Source of the DNA: JBBQNR01 sp963774075
GTDB lineage: Bacteria; Actinomycetota; Thermoleophilia; Solirubrobacterales; JBBDJG01
DNA: 64,000 nt
Reading direction: 5' to 3'
Assembly: GCA_963774075.1 (NCBI GenBank)
Contig: CAVZDP010000003.1
Coordinates: 186,001-250,000, forward strand
Position 1 is the first letter of the stretch, and the number at the start of each line of letters is the position of its first letter. Made by a program: the position numbers and the translations under genes. This document shows positions 31,032 through 39,944 of the stretch, piece after piece. A model generated the notes under the pieces. It had not been told where the DNA came from, ran no database searches, and saw only the letters and a program-made list of their open reading frames with translations.

Positions 31032-31912
31032 TGGCGATCCTGGTCGACACCTCCACGAAGCTCGTGGTCCAGGGGCTCACCGGGCGCGAGGGCTCGTTCC
31101 ACGGGCTTCGAAACCGCGAGTACGGAACGGACCTCGTGGCCGGAGTCACGCCCGGCAAGGGCGGCCAGGACGTCGACGGAGTGCCCGTGTTCGACACGGT
31201 GTCGCGGGCCGTGGACGAGACGGGCGCCAACACGTCGATGGTGTTCGTGCCGCCGCCTCTCGCAGCCGACGCCGTTTACGAGGCGGCCGACGCGGGCGTC
31301 GAGCTCATCATCTGCATCACCGAAGGCATCCCCGCGCACGACATGCTCCACCTCTACAACGACCTGCTTCGAACGCCCTCACGCCTGATCGGGCCGAACT
31401 GCCCCGGCGTTCTGTCGCCCGGCAAGGCGAACGTCGGCATCATCCCCGCGCACTTCTTCTCCGAGGGAGGCGTTGGCCTCGTCTCGCGCTCGGGCACGCT
31501 GACCTACCAGATCGGCAACGAGCTGGCTCAGCTCGGGGTCGGCAACTCGACCATCGTCGGCATCGGCGGCGACCCGATCGTCGGCAGCTCGTTCATCGAC
31601 ATCATCACGCGCTTCGAGCAGGACGAGCAGACCGAGCTGATCGTGATGGTGGGCGAGATCGGCGGCGACGAGGAGGAGCGCACGGCCGAGTTCATCGCCG
31701 ACCACGTCTCCAAGCCGGTCGTCGCCTACATCGCGGGCTTCACGGCGCCTGCCGGCAAGCGGATGGGTCACGCAGGAGCGATCATCTCCGGCTCGTCCGG
31801 CACGGCCCAGGCGAAGGCCGAGGCGCTCGAGGCCAAGGGCGTGCCCGTCGGCCGCAACCCGACCGAGGCGGCGCGGATGGCCGCCGAGCGGGTCGGGGCC
31901 CGTATACCCTGA
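31031..31912 (+). CDS. sucD: succinyl-CoA synthetase alpha subunit
   Basis: 293-residue CoA-binding subunit with the phosphohistidine. Blocks: VQGLTGREGSFHGLRNREYG, FVPPPLAADAVYEAADAGVE, IICITEGIPAHDMLHLY, GPNCPGVLSPGKANVG, SRSGTLTYQIGNELAQLGVG, and GHAGAIISGSSGTAQAKAEA containing the active His. It overlaps sucC by one base. Its stop overlaps the TACCCT box of the following aminotransferase. Confidence 0.97.
   Translation: MAILVDTSTKLVVQGLTGREGSFHGLRNREYGTDLVAGVTPGKGGQDVDGVPVFDTVSRAVDETGANTSMVFVPPPLAADAVYEAADAGVELIICITEGIPAHDMLHLYNDLLRTPSRLIGPNCPGVLSPGKANVGIIPAHFFSEGGVGLVSRSGTLTYQIGNELAQLGVGNSTIVGIGGDPIVGSSFIDIITRFEQDEQTELIVMVGEIGGDEEERTAEFIADHVSKPVVAYIAGFTAPAGKRMGHAGAIISGSSGTAQAKAEALEAKGVPVGRNPTEAARMAAERVGARIP
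31905..31910 (+). promoter_or_regulatory. -10 box for the aminotransferase gene
   Basis: TACCCT ends 7 nt before the ATG at 31918 and overlaps the sucD stop; read-through from sucCD is equally possible. Confidence 0.3.
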
Positions 31913-31917
31913 GTCCC

Positions 31918-33018
31918 ATGGCTTCGACGATCTCCTTCGCTCGCGGCGCGCCGAGCCCCGACATCATGCCCGCCGAGGCCCTGCGCGCGGCGGCCGAGGC
32001 GGCCCTCAGCAAGGATCCCGCGGGCGCCCTGTCGTACGGGCCCGGCTCCGGCTACCCCGGCTTGCGGGACTGGATCGCGGAGCGCCACGGCGTCGGGCCG
32101 GAGCAGGTGCTCGTCACGAACGGCTCGCTCCAGGCGGACATGATGCTCTTCGACCACGTGATCGCCCTTGGCGACGGCGCCGTCGTGGAGGCGCCGTCCT
32201 ACGACCGCACGCTGCTCGCGCTGCGCGAGCGGGGCGCCGAGCTGACGGCGGTTCCGCTCGAGGACGACGGCATCGACGTCGCCGCCCTGGAGGCCGAGCT
32301 CGACGCCGGCACCGACGTGAAGCTCGCCCACGTGATCCCGAACTTCCACAACCCGGCCGGTTGCACGCTGTCGCTCGAGAAGCGCGAGCGCCTGCTCGAG
32401 CTGGCGGCACGCGGCCGCTTCACGCTGTTCGAAGACGATCCCTACCGAGAGGTCAGGTTCGAGGGCGATGACCTTCCCACGATGCTCTCGCTCGACAGCG
32501 AGGAACGGGTCGTGTACGCGGGCTCCTTCTCGAAGACGATCGCGCCCGGCGTGCGGGTCGGGTACGCGGTGGGTCCACCTGACGTCATCGCTGCGCTACA
32601 GCGCACCGCCGTCAACACGTACATCTCGCCGAACATGCTCGCGCAGGCGATCGTGGGCGAGTTCTGTCGCTCCGGCGCGATCGACGCCTCGATCGCTACG
32701 GTCAAGCGAGCACTTCGCGATCGCCGCGACGCGCTGGCGGAGGCGCTCGAGCGCCACGTCCCCGACGCGCGCTTCGTCGCCCCGGAGGGCGGCTACTTCC
32801 TCTGGGTGGAGCTGCCCGAGGACGTTGACACGGCGCTGCTCCTGCCGGCCGCCGAGGAGCGCGGCGTCACGTTCGTGAAGGGCGCCGACTTCATGCTGGA
32901 AGGCGGCCACAACGCCCTGCGCCTCGCCTACTCGGCGGTGACGCCGGAGCAGGCGACCGAGGGCGTGAAGCGCCTCGCCGAGGCGCTCGCGAGCCTGCGC
33001 GCGCCGGCGCGGACCTAA
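31918..33018 (+). CDS. PLP-dependent aminotransferase (class I, 2-aminoadipate transaminase-like)
   Basis: 366 residues of the fold-type I, LysN/KAT-like branch: SYGPGSGYPGLRDWIAERHG, VLVTNGSLQADMMLFDHVIA, VIPNFHNPAGCTLSLEKRE, FEDDPYREVRFEG and the PLP lysine in YAGSFSKTIAPGVRVGYAVG. The Tyr and Arg of the C-terminal part (NALRLAYSAVTPEQ) fit carboxylate binding. It lacks an N-terminal GntR domain, so it is an enzyme rather than a MocR regulator. Substrate is not predictable. It follows sucD by 5 bp and converges on the beta-propeller gene with almost no spacer. Confidence 0.88.
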   Translation: MASTISFARGAPSPDIMPAEALRAAAEAALSKDPAGALSYGPGSGYPGLRDWIAERHGVGPEQVLVTNGSLQADMMLFDHVIALGDGAVVEAPSYDRTLLALRERGAELTAVPLEDDGIDVAALEAELDAGTDVKLAHVIPNFHNPAGCTLSLEKRERLLELAARGRFTLFEDDPYREVRFEGDDLPTMLSLDSEERVVYAGSFSKTIAPGVRVGYAVGPPDVIAALQRTAVNTYISPNMLAQAIVGEFCRSGAIDASIATVKRALRDRRDALAEALERHVPDARFVAPEGGYFLWVELPEDVDTALLLPAAEERGVTFVKGADFMLEGGHNALRLAYSAVTPEQATEGVKRLAEALASLRAPART

Positions 33019-33019
33019 T

Positions 33020-34642
33020 CTAGAGCCCTATGAACACCCCTTGCTCCAGGTACGGCGCCTCGTCGCCATCGCCGCAGGTCGGCGGGCAGGCCGGGCCGTA
33101 GCCTGAGCCGTTGGGGCCGGGGTCGTCGAGCGTCGTTGAAAGCGAGGAGACGACGGTTCGCTTCAACTCGTTGACGTAGCCGGGGATGAGCGCGTCGGCG
33201 CTCGTGGTCGTGGTGCAGGTCGCGCCGAGCGTGGCGTCGGGGCTCGCCGTGCAGGTGAGTGGGGCCTGGAGCTTCGTGTCGGAGACGGTCGCCGACACGC
33301 CACCGAAGCCCGAGGCACGGTCTGTGATCCGAAGCGAGAGCGAGAGCAGCAGCTTGCCGGTGAAGTCAGAGCCCGCGCCCGCGGGACAAGCGGCGTTCGC
33401 TTGCTTGCAGCGGACGTCGGAGGCTCTGGCGGTGATGTGAACGTCGGCCTCGTCTACCTGCGTTCCGGGGTCTCCCTGCTCGACGTCGATGCGCGTCGAG
33501 CCCTGGCCCCTGCCGGCGGTGCCGGTCGTCAGCACCTGTGAGGTGAGGGCGGGCGGAGTGCAGGAGGGCTCGTCGAGCGGCTCGACGTGCTGGGAGTTGG
33601 GGCTCGTGCACTGAGCGTAGGAGGGCACGAGCGGGACTCTTTGCGGGGAGCCGCCGCCGGGGCGGGGGTAGGGGTCGAGGGCGCCGAGGGGCTGCCAGTC
33701 GGGGGTGAGCGCGTCGACTGTCGCGGCGGAAGACGTGACCGGCGTACGACCGGTCCCGTCCACGCGCAAGATGTATATCTCGCGCCACGAAGGCCCGCCC
33801 GCGAAGGCGATCTCACTTCCGTCTGGCGACCACGCAGGTTCGCCGTCTTGAAACTGGTTCGTGTTCGGGACTGGGCTCCAGGCGCCTCCGTTTACGTTGA
33901 CGATGCCCAGCCCGAACCACTCCTCCGCATCGTCGAGCTCCGGCCGGTGTTCGAACGCGATTCTCTGGCCGTCCGGCGACCAGCTCGGTGCGCGGCCATC
34001 CCATAGGCCGGGCGATCCGCCGAATAGGGTTTGGCGGCCGCTGCCGTCTGGAGCCATGAGGTCGATCTGCGCGTTGCCCCATCCCACCCAGCATTCGCAG
34101 TGCTCGTTGTCGCGGTAGGGCTTGAAATGATTGAACGCGATCCGTTGACCGTCCGGTGACCATTCTGGAACCGCATTGAACGGACATGGCGGCGGGCCGA
34201 AGCCAGGCTCTGGAATGAACGGCGAGCACTGCACGCCGTTCTCATCCCAGTCGAACGTCAGAGGGGTTCGATTCGAACCGTCGGCGTTCATCACCCAAAT
34301 GTCCCCACCGTTACTAAAGGCGATTCGCTGGCCGTCCGGCGACCATGCGGGGCTGTGACCGCAGCAGTTGAAGTAGGTCTTGTTCGAGCCGTCGGCGTTC
34401 ATCAGCGTGATGCTGCTGCGGTTTACGAACGCGATCCGTTGACCATCGGGAGACCAGCTTGGCTGCGTGTCCAGGCCGGTGCTGTTCGTCAGGTTCGTCT
34501 CGCCGGAGCCGTCCCGGTTGATCGTGAAGATTTCGCCGCTGCGGGAGAACGCGATCTTCCCGTTCGCACCGGGGAAGGCGGCGTGCGCTGAAGGAACTGC
34601 GCCGAGCAGCGCGAGAGCGGCGATCAGGAGCGCGCGCCTCAC
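33020..34642 (-). CDS. secreted TolB-like beta-propeller protein, paralogue 1
   Basis: 540 residues. Signal peptide (LLIAALALLGAVPSAHA), then AAFPGANGKIAFSRSGEIFT and about six PD40/TolB blades marked by WSPDGQRIAF. From about residue 315 comes a separate C-terminal domain beginning DPYPRPGGGSPQRVPLVPSY, with GSDFTGKLLLSLSLRITDRA and cysteines in CTASP and CPPTCGDGDE. It is exported and probably forms a propeller with a disulfide-bonded beta domain; no enzymatic residues are evident. The C-terminal 220 codons are nearly identical in DNA to the neighbouring paralogue. It begins where the paralogue ends, with a 4-bp overlap. Confidence 0.88.
   Translation of the reverse strand: MRRALLIAALALLGAVPSAHAAFPGANGKIAFSRSGEIFTINRDGSGETNLTNSTGLDTQPSWSPDGQRIAFVNRSSITLMNADGSNKTYFNCCGHSPAWSPDGQRIAFSNGGDIWVMNADGSNRTPLTFDWDENGVQCSPFIPEPGFGPPPCPFNAVPEWSPDGQRIAFNHFKPYRDNEHCECWVGWGNAQIDLMAPDGSGRQTLFGGSPGLWDGRAPSWSPDGQRIAFEHRPELDDAEEWFGLGIVNVNGGAWSPVPNTNQFQDGEPAWSPDGSEIAFAGGPSWREIYILRVDGTGRTPVTSSAATVDALTPDWQPLGALDPYPRPGGGSPQRVPLVPSYAQCTSPNSQHVEPLDEPSCTPPALTSQVLTTGTAGRGQGSTRIDVEQGDPGTQVDEADVHITARASDVRCKQANAACPAGAGSDFTGKLLLSLSLRITDRASGFGGVSATVSDTKLQAPLTCTASPDATLGATCTTTTSADALIPGYVNELKRTVVSSLSTTLDDPGPNGSGYGPACPPTCGDGDEAPYLEQGVFIGL
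33031..33697 (-). repeat. duplicated 3' tract, copy in paralogue 1
   Basis: About 670 bp nearly identical to 34647-35314, covering the C-terminal domain; the propeller halves upstream are much more diverged, which points to recent duplication or gene conversion of this end only. Confidence 0.85.
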
Positions 34643-36239
34643 AGCCCGATGAACACACCCTGCGTCAGGTAGGGCGCCTCGTCCCCGTCGCCGCAGGTCG
34701 GCGGGCAGGACGGGCCGTAGCCTGAGCCGTTGGGGCCGGGGTCGTCGAGCGTCGTTGAAAGCGAGGAGACGACGGTTCGCTTCAACTCGTTGACGTAGCC
34801 GGGGATGAGCGCGTCGGCGCTCGTGGTCGTCGTGCAGGTCGCGCCGAGCGTCGCGTCGGGGCTCGCCGTGCAGGTGAGTGGGGCCTGGAGCTTCGTGTCG
34901 GAGACGGTCGCCGACACGCCACCGAAGCCCGAGGCACGGTCTGTGATCCGAAGCGAGAGCGAGAGCAGCAGCTTGCCGGTGAAGTCAGAGCCCGCTCCGG
35001 ACGGGCAGGCGCCGTTTGCCTGCCTGCAGCGAACGTCGGAGGCTCTGGCGGTGATGTGAACGTCGGCCTCGTCTACCTGCGTTCCGGGGTCTCCCTGCTC
35101 GACGTCGATGCGCGTCGAGCCCTGGCCCCTGCCGGCGGTGCCGGTCGTCAGACCTGTGATGTCAGCGCCGGTGGCTCGCAGGAGGGCTCGTCGAGCGGCT
35201 CGACGTGCTGGGAGTTGGGGCTCGTGCACTGAGCGTAGGAGGGCACGAGCGGGACTCTTTGCGGGGAGCCACCGCCGGGGCGGGGGTAGGGGTCGAAGGC
35301 GCCGAGGGGTTGCCACGACGGCTCGAAGCCCACGCCGAGGCGGCGCACGTTGCCGCCGTCGTCATCCATCAGATAGATGGCGTGGTCGCCCTGTACGTTG
35401 CTCTTCCAAGCGATCTGCTGGCCGTCCGGCGAGAACGCAGGCGTGACGTCTTCAGCCGCGGTTAGCACGAATAGCGAGACAAAGCTTCCGTCCATGCTCA
35501 TGACCCCGATGTCCCAATCGCGCTCGATGGCGATCCGCGCACCGTCAGGCGACCAGTCGAGTGAGCGGTCGCCGGCCTCGTCCTCGTTCAAGGGCGCTGC
35601 GGTGGTGCCGTCGCTCGTAACGGTCCAGACGTCGGGAGGCCCCTCTCGCAAGCTGCACTCAGGTGGCATGAAATCGCAGATGAGCGGAATGTTGGCAAAC
35701 GCGATCTTCGTGCCATCGGGGGACCAACTCAACGACCCCAGGTGGCAGCCGTGGTCAGCTCCAGGAGGGCAAGGTGGCGTCGCCAGCAGAGCCTCGCCCG
35801 TTCCGTCGGGATTGACCGTCCAGATCTCGCCTTGTCGTGATGGCCATTCGGTTCGCTGGAAGGCGATCTTCTGGCCGTCGGGTGACCAGACCGGATTCGA
35901 TGCATGACCGGGGAGAAAGGTGAGCCGAGTCTGACTGGTCCCGTCCGCCCTCATCTTCCAGACCGCGTCGTAATCGCAGCACGGCCCGGGCGCCGGTTCA
36001 CGGACGAAAGTGATCCACTGCCCGTCGGCGGACCAGCTCGGGCTGAAATCGTGCACCGTGTTCGCCGTCAGGTCCACCCGGCCGCTGCCGTCAGGATTGA
36101 TCGTCGCGATCTCGTTGTCGAAATTCGGGAACGAAGTGAACGCGATCTTCCCGTTCGCCCCCGGAAAGGCGGCGTGGGCGGGGGGCGCCGCGAGTACGAG
36201 AACGGCGAAGAGCGCGGCGGCGGTGATCCTCGACAGCAT
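34639..36239 (-). pseudogene. secreted TolB-like beta-propeller protein, paralogue 2, one-base frameshift
   Basis: Starts at the ATG at 36239 with signal peptide ITAAALFAVLVLAAPPAHA and AAFPGANGKIAFTSFPN, then about six WSPDG blades. The frame closes after PPALTSQV at 35148. In paralogue 1 the same place reads CAGGTGCTGACG; here it is CAGGTCTGACG, one G fewer (near 35151). The remaining C-terminal domain continues intact to 34639 in the shifted frame and is nearly identical to paralogue 1. So either a recent mutation or a sequencing error; lack of decay downstream favours a recent event. A truncated 363-residue propeller would still be made. Confidence 0.8.
34647..35314 (-). repeat. duplicated 3' tract, copy in paralogue 2
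   Basis: Partner of 33031-33697. Carries the single-base deletion near 35151. Confidence 0.85.
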
Positions 36240-36310
36240 GGGCTTCCCTTCCCTACGGGAGTAGACCACCGCCGGAGAGGGGGGTCAAGGACGCCCTGGT
36301 AGTTAGCGGC

Positions 36311-37024
36311 CTAGCGCCCGTAGCGCTCGCGGCCGATCACGAGCTGGTCCGGCAGCGCCGTGCGGGGCTCTGGAGAGGGATCGGCTGTCACGGAGACGGT
36401 CTCGGCGACGCTCGCCGTGACGCTGAGCGTGCGGCCGTCCGCCTCGAGCGTGACCTCGTCGCCGTCAGGCGCGGCGACCTTCGCCTTCAGGCCCGGATGA
36501 AGTCCCGCCCGCTTGAGGTAGTGCAGGACGTCCTCCGCCTCGTTCTCGAACCGAAGCACGGTCACGGTGGCTCCCGGCTCGACGTCGGCGAGCGGCACGC
36601 CCGGGACGCGGTTGCCGGGGTCGATCGGGTGTCCGTGCGGGCAGGTCTTCGCGTCACCGATCGCGGACACCATCCAGCTCTCGAATGCGGGCGACATCGC
36701 GTGCTCGAGGCGCTCGGCCTCCTCGTGCACGTCGTCCCACTCGACGCCGACGACGTCGGTCAGGAAGCGCTCGATCAGGCGGTGGCGGCGCACGATCGTC
36801 TCGGCGTGCCTGCGACCCTCGTCGCTGAAGCGAAGCGACTTGTCGTCCGCGCGCACCACGTAGCCGTCGTGCTCGAGGCGGCCGAGCATCTCGTGCACCG
36901 TCGGCGGCGAGAGCTGCATGGCGCGGGCGATGTTCGCGCCCGTGATGGGCAGGCCCGCCTCCATCAGCCAGTAGATGGTCTGCAGGTACTCCTCTTCGGC
37001 GACCGTGGCGTGATCGTTCGTCAT
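36311..37024 (-). CDS. DtxR/MntR-family metal-dependent repressor
   Basis: Iron- or manganese-responsive regulator, 237 residues. N-terminal winged helix (AEEEYLQTIYWLMEAG, GANIARAMQLSPPTVHEML), then the dimerisation and metal domain (HRLIERFLTDVVGVEWDDVH, EAERLEHAMSPAFESWM and CPHGHPIDPGN, the latter holding the Cys/His ligands). A C-terminal SH3/FeoA-like domain (ATVTVLRFENEAEDVLHYL) resembles IdeR more than short MntR. No metal transporter lies next to it. The start at 37024 faces the SDR gene across 81 bp. Confidence 0.94.
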   Translation of the reverse strand: MTNDHATVAEEEYLQTIYWLMEAGLPITGANIARAMQLSPPTVHEMLGRLEHDGYVVRADDKSLRFSDEGRRHAETIVRRHRLIERFLTDVVGVEWDDVHEEAERLEHAMSPAFESWMVSAIGDAKTCPHGHPIDPGNRVPGVPLADVEPGATVTVLRFENEAEDVLHYLKRAGLHPGLKAKVAAPDGDEVTLEADGRTLSVTASVAETVSVTADPSPEPRTALPDQLVIGRERYGR

Positions 37025-37092
37025 CGCTGCCCAGCCTACTAAGAGACGTCATAGTGCTCGCGACTTTCGAGTGGCGCTCGCGCCCGGCGCTA

Positions 37093-37098
37093 TATCCT
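37093..37098 (+). promoter_or_regulatory. -10 box for the SDR gene
   Basis: TATCCT ends 7 nt before the GTG at 37106, consistent with a leaderless transcript. Confidence 0.45.
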
Positions 37099-37105
37099 GC
37101 CGCCC

Positions 37106-37912
37106 GTGCAGCTCGTTCCCGGTACACGCGCGCTGGTGACGGGCGCTTCCGGCGGCATCGGCCGCGCGATCGCGGAGCAGCTCGCGGCCCGAGGATGCAC
37201 CGTCGGGCTGATGGCGCGACGGGCCCCGGAGCTGGAGCGGATCGCCGCCGAGCTGGAGACCTCGGGCGCGAAGGCGATCGTGCTGGCCGGCGACGTCGGC
37301 GAATCGGAGCAGGTCCAGCGGTGCGTGTCGACGTTCGTGGAACGAGCCGGAGGCCTCGACGTGCTGGTCGCCAACGCGGGCATCGCCTACTACGGCCCTT
37401 TCCGCGACCTGCCGCTCGAGGAGATCGACCGCATGACCCGGATCAACTGGCTCGGCACCGCCTACACCGTCGCGGCGGCCCTGCCCCACCTGCTCGACCG
37501 TGGCGCGGGCAGGATCGTGATCGTCTCCTCGGCGGCGGGCCACCGCTCCTTTCCGTCGGCAGCGGTCTATGGCGCGACGAAGGCTGCGCAGGCCGGATTC
37601 CTCGAAGCGCTCCGCCACGAGCTCGCGGGCACCGGCGTCGGCGTCACGGGGGTCTATCCGGGCGAGGTGAAGACCGGACTTCACGACGACGACCGGGCCC
37701 ACGAGCGCATGCCGGAGTGGTACCGGCCGAAATCCGCGATCACCGCCGAGCGCGCCGCGGAGGAGATCGTCGCGGGCGTCGAAGCCGATCGCGACGACCT
37801 CTTCGTGCCGCGCATCACGCGCCTCCTGCGGATCGTGCACGGGCTCTCGCCCAAGATCGCCGACCGCATGCTGAGAAGGATCATGAATCGCAGCGCCGCG
37901 CCGCATGGCTGA
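37106..37912 (+). CDS. short-chain dehydrogenase/reductase
   Basis: Classical SDR of 268 residues: NAD(P)-binding TGASGGIGRAIAEQL, VANAGIAYYG, catalytic Ser in IVIVSSAAGH and YGATKAA (Tyr and Lys of YxxxK). After the core, YPGEVKTGLHDDDRAHERMP and a C-terminal extension with ITRLLRIVHGLSPKIADRML follow, a tail seen in membrane-associated ketoreductases. The Arg residues after the glycine motif favour NADPH. Substrate unknown. Its end overlaps a tiny open frame at 37905. Confidence 0.9.
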   Translation: MQLVPGTRALVTGASGGIGRAIAEQLAARGCTVGLMARRAPELERIAAELETSGAKAIVLAGDVGESEQVQRCVSTFVERAGGLDVLVANAGIAYYGPFRDLPLEEIDRMTRINWLGTAYTVAAALPHLLDRGAGRIVIVSSAAGHRSFPSAAVYGATKAAQAGFLEALRHELAGTGVGVTGVYPGEVKTGLHDDDRAHERMPEWYRPKSAITAERAAEEIVAGVEADRDDLFVPRITRLLRIVHGLSPKIADRMLRRIMNRSAAPHG

Positions 37913-37982
37913 CGTCGAGGTCATGGAGACCGACGGCGAGGACGCGCGGCAGGCGTTCGAGCGGGCGCTCGCGCAGCGCTAG
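37905..37982 (+). CDS. possible 25-aa peptide between SDR and glycerate kinase
   Basis: ATG at 37905 (MADVEVMETDGEDARQAFER, then ALAQR) overlaps the SDR stop and ends 2 nt before the glycerate kinase ATG. The overlap at both ends is the arrangement of a coupled small gene, and the sequence is acidic and helical. It may equally be a remnant of a longer gene. No family recognised. Confidence 0.25.
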   Translation: MADVEVMETDGEDARQAFERALAQR

Positions 37983-37984
37983 CA

Positions 37985-39052
37985 ATGCCGCGCCGCCGCC
38001 CCGTCCTGGTGGTGCCCGACAAGTTCAAGGGCACGCTCTCCGCGACCCAGGCCGCCGGCGCCATCGGCCGCGGGCTGGTCGCGGGGGGCATCGAGCGGGT
38101 GGAGATGCTCCCCCTTGCCGACGGCGGCGAAGGCACGATGGAGGTCCTCGTCGCCTCGCTCGGCGGACGGATCCTGACCGCCACCGTCTCGGACCCGCTT
38201 GGCCGGCCCGTCTCCGCGGCCTTCGCGCTGGTGGACGACGGCCGCACCGGGGTCGTCGAGATGGCGCAGGCGTCGGGCCTGTGGCGGGTCGCGCCCGGTG
38301 AGCGAGACGCGCTCGCTGCAACCACGCGCGGCACCGGGGAGCTGATCGGCGCGGCGATCGACTCCGGCGCGCGCAGGGTGCTCGTGACCGCGGGTGGGAG
38401 CGCCACCACCGACGGCGGCCGCGGCGCCCTCGAGGCGCTCGGGGCGCGTTTCACCAAGACGAAGGCGGACCTCGAGCCGCTGCGCGAGCGCCTGCGCGGC
38501 GTGAAGCTCTCGGTCGCGTGCGACGTCCGCGTCCCGCTCTGCGGCGCCGACGGCGCGGCGCGGGCGTTCGCTCCCCAGAAGGGCGCCGACGCCGGGCAGG
38601 TGGCAGCTCTCGAGCAGCGGCTCGAGGATTGGGCGCGGCTCGCTCGCCGGGCGACCAAGCGCGATCCTGCGGCCGAGCCGTTCGCCGGCTCCGCCGGCGG
38701 GCTCGCCGGCGGCCTGTGGGCGTTCGCAGGAGCGAGACTCGAGTCCGGTGCGGCGCTCGTGCTCGAAACGGCCAACTTCGACGAGCGCATACGCGACTGC
38801 TACGTCGTGGTCACCGGCGAGGGACAAATCGACCCTCAGACGCTCTCCGGCAAGGCCGTGTTCGAGGTCGCCACGCGCTGCCGCCAGAGCGGCGTCCCGT
38901 GCTACGCCGTCGTCGGCCGTGACGCGCTCGACGCGTTCGGCAAGCGGCTCCTGAACATCGAGGTGGAGGCCGGCGCGCGCGACGAGAGGCCGGCGGGCGC
39001 CGAGCAGGTGGCGGCCGCGGCGCGGCGGCTCGCGCGCAGGCTGGTTGCATGA
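37985..39052 (+). CDS. glycerate kinase (GarK/GlxK family)
   Basis: ATP-dependent kinase forming phosphoglycerate from D-glycerate. 355 residues: VLVVPDKFKGTLSATQAAGA, MLPLADGGEGTMEVLVASLG, VLVTAGGSATTDGGRGALEA, GGLAGGLWAFAGARLESGAA and VVVTGEGQIDPQTLSGKAVF. All family blocks are present. The adjacent leftward genes make and dephosphorylate glucosyl-3-phosphoglycerate, so this enzyme could recycle glycerate released from glucosylglycerate. Repeat copy 5 starts on the base following its stop. Confidence 0.93.
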   Translation: MPRRRPVLVVPDKFKGTLSATQAAGAIGRGLVAGGIERVEMLPLADGGEGTMEVLVASLGGRILTATVSDPLGRPVSAAFALVDDGRTGVVEMAQASGLWRVAPGERDALAATTRGTGELIGAAIDSGARRVLVTAGGSATTDGGRGALEALGARFTKTKADLEPLRERLRGVKLSVACDVRVPLCGADGAARAFAPQKGADAGQVAALEQRLEDWARLARRATKRDPAAEPFAGSAGGLAGGLWAFAGARLESGAALVLETANFDERIRDCYVVVTGEGQIDPQTLSGKAVFEVATRCRQSGVPCYAVVGRDALDAFGKRLLNIEVEAGARDERPAGAEQVAAAARRLARRLVA

Positions 39053-39114
39053 AGCGGCCGCCTCAAGGCGGACGCTCTGGACTTTAGGTGTCCGGCGAAG
39101 CAGGCCAGATGTTC
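39053..39114 (+). repeat. 62-bp palindromic repeat, copy 5
   Basis: Directly follows the glycerate kinase stop (TGA 39050-39052). On the opposite strand the converging phosphatase gene reads into it and stops at a TAA supplied by the core CTTTAGG. The second hairpin is partly degraded (CCGGC-GAA-GCAGG). Confidence 0.9.
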
Positions 39115-39944
39115 TGCCGTGAACTCTCCGCGAGCGAGCGCACAACGGCCTCGTAGAAGCCGTGGCTCATCGCCTCTTCGGTGACGGTGACCCGCGAGCG
39201 ATCGCCGGCGAGTGAGTCGAGGATGTCGGGGTCCTTCTCGAGCGCGTTCGAGACCAGATAGAAACGCCCCACGACGGACGCGACCTCGAGGTCGCCGCGC
39301 GAGTCGCCGATCGCGATGCACTCGTCGGGCTCGAACCCCCGGCGGCGCATGTGCAAGGCGGCAGCGTTCGCCTTGCCGGCCGCGCGCGGGATCAAGTGGT
39401 ACGTGTGCACTGTCCCGACTCGCAGCGCCTTCGAGCGGCGCTCGCTGATGCCGTTGTCCACGAGCCGCAGCTCGTCGTGCCCGTGCGCCGCCAGCAGCGA
39501 CTCCGCCTCCTCGAGGTCGACCTCGCCGCGAAACAGGTGTGAGAACGAGCGGTGCTCGTGCCACGGCACGTGGTGCTCGAGGCGTCCCTCGAAGGTGTCG
39601 AGCAGCAGCTCAGGGACACCGGCGTCGGTGATCTGGTCGTGGACGGTCCGTTCCGCGCCGGGATCGAATGGCTCCGTCAGGAACACCTCTTCGTCGCCGT
39701 CCGCCAGGCCGCAGCCCATCTCGTAGATGTAGGCGGGCTGGCCGATCATTCGGGCGTCCTCGTACACCTGGGCCTTGCGGCGGCCGGACTTGATCACGAC
39801 CTCGACGCCGGCGCGGTGGCAAGCCTCGAGTGCGCGAACCGCTCGCAGCGAGAAGTTTCCCTCCGCGTCACGCAGCAACGAAGCGCCACGACCGAGCATC
39901 GTGTGATCGAGGTCGGTGTAGACGCAGCGCAGGGACACGGACAC
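39084..39944 (-). CDS. HAD-IIB phosphatase, likely glucosyl-3-phosphoglycerate phosphatase
   Basis: 286 residues of the mannosyl-3-phosphoglycerate phosphatase/Cof-like branch. Motif I CVYTDLDHTMLGRGASLL, motif II VVIKSGRRKAQVYEDA, motif III lysine in AGKANAAALHMRRRG and motif IV IAIGDSRGDLEVASVV. The gene begins with GTG overlapping the gpgS stop, so phosphatase and synthase are coupled, which supports the substrate. The last residues (QNIWPASPDT) and the stop codon come from repeat copy 5, so the native C-terminus may have been altered by insertion. Confidence 0.85.
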   Translation of the reverse strand: MSVSLRCVYTDLDHTMLGRGASLLRDAEGNFSLRAVRALEACHRAGVEVVIKSGRRKAQVYEDARMIGQPAYIYEMGCGLADGDEEVFLTEPFDPGAERTVHDQITDAGVPELLLDTFEGRLEHHVPWHEHRSFSHLFRGEVDLEEAESLLAAHGHDELRLVDNGISERRSKALRVGTVHTYHLIPRAAGKANAAALHMRRRGFEPDECIAIGDSRGDLEVASVVGRFYLVSNALEKDPDILDSLAGDRSRVTVTEEAMSHGFYEAVVRSLAESSRQNIWPASPDT

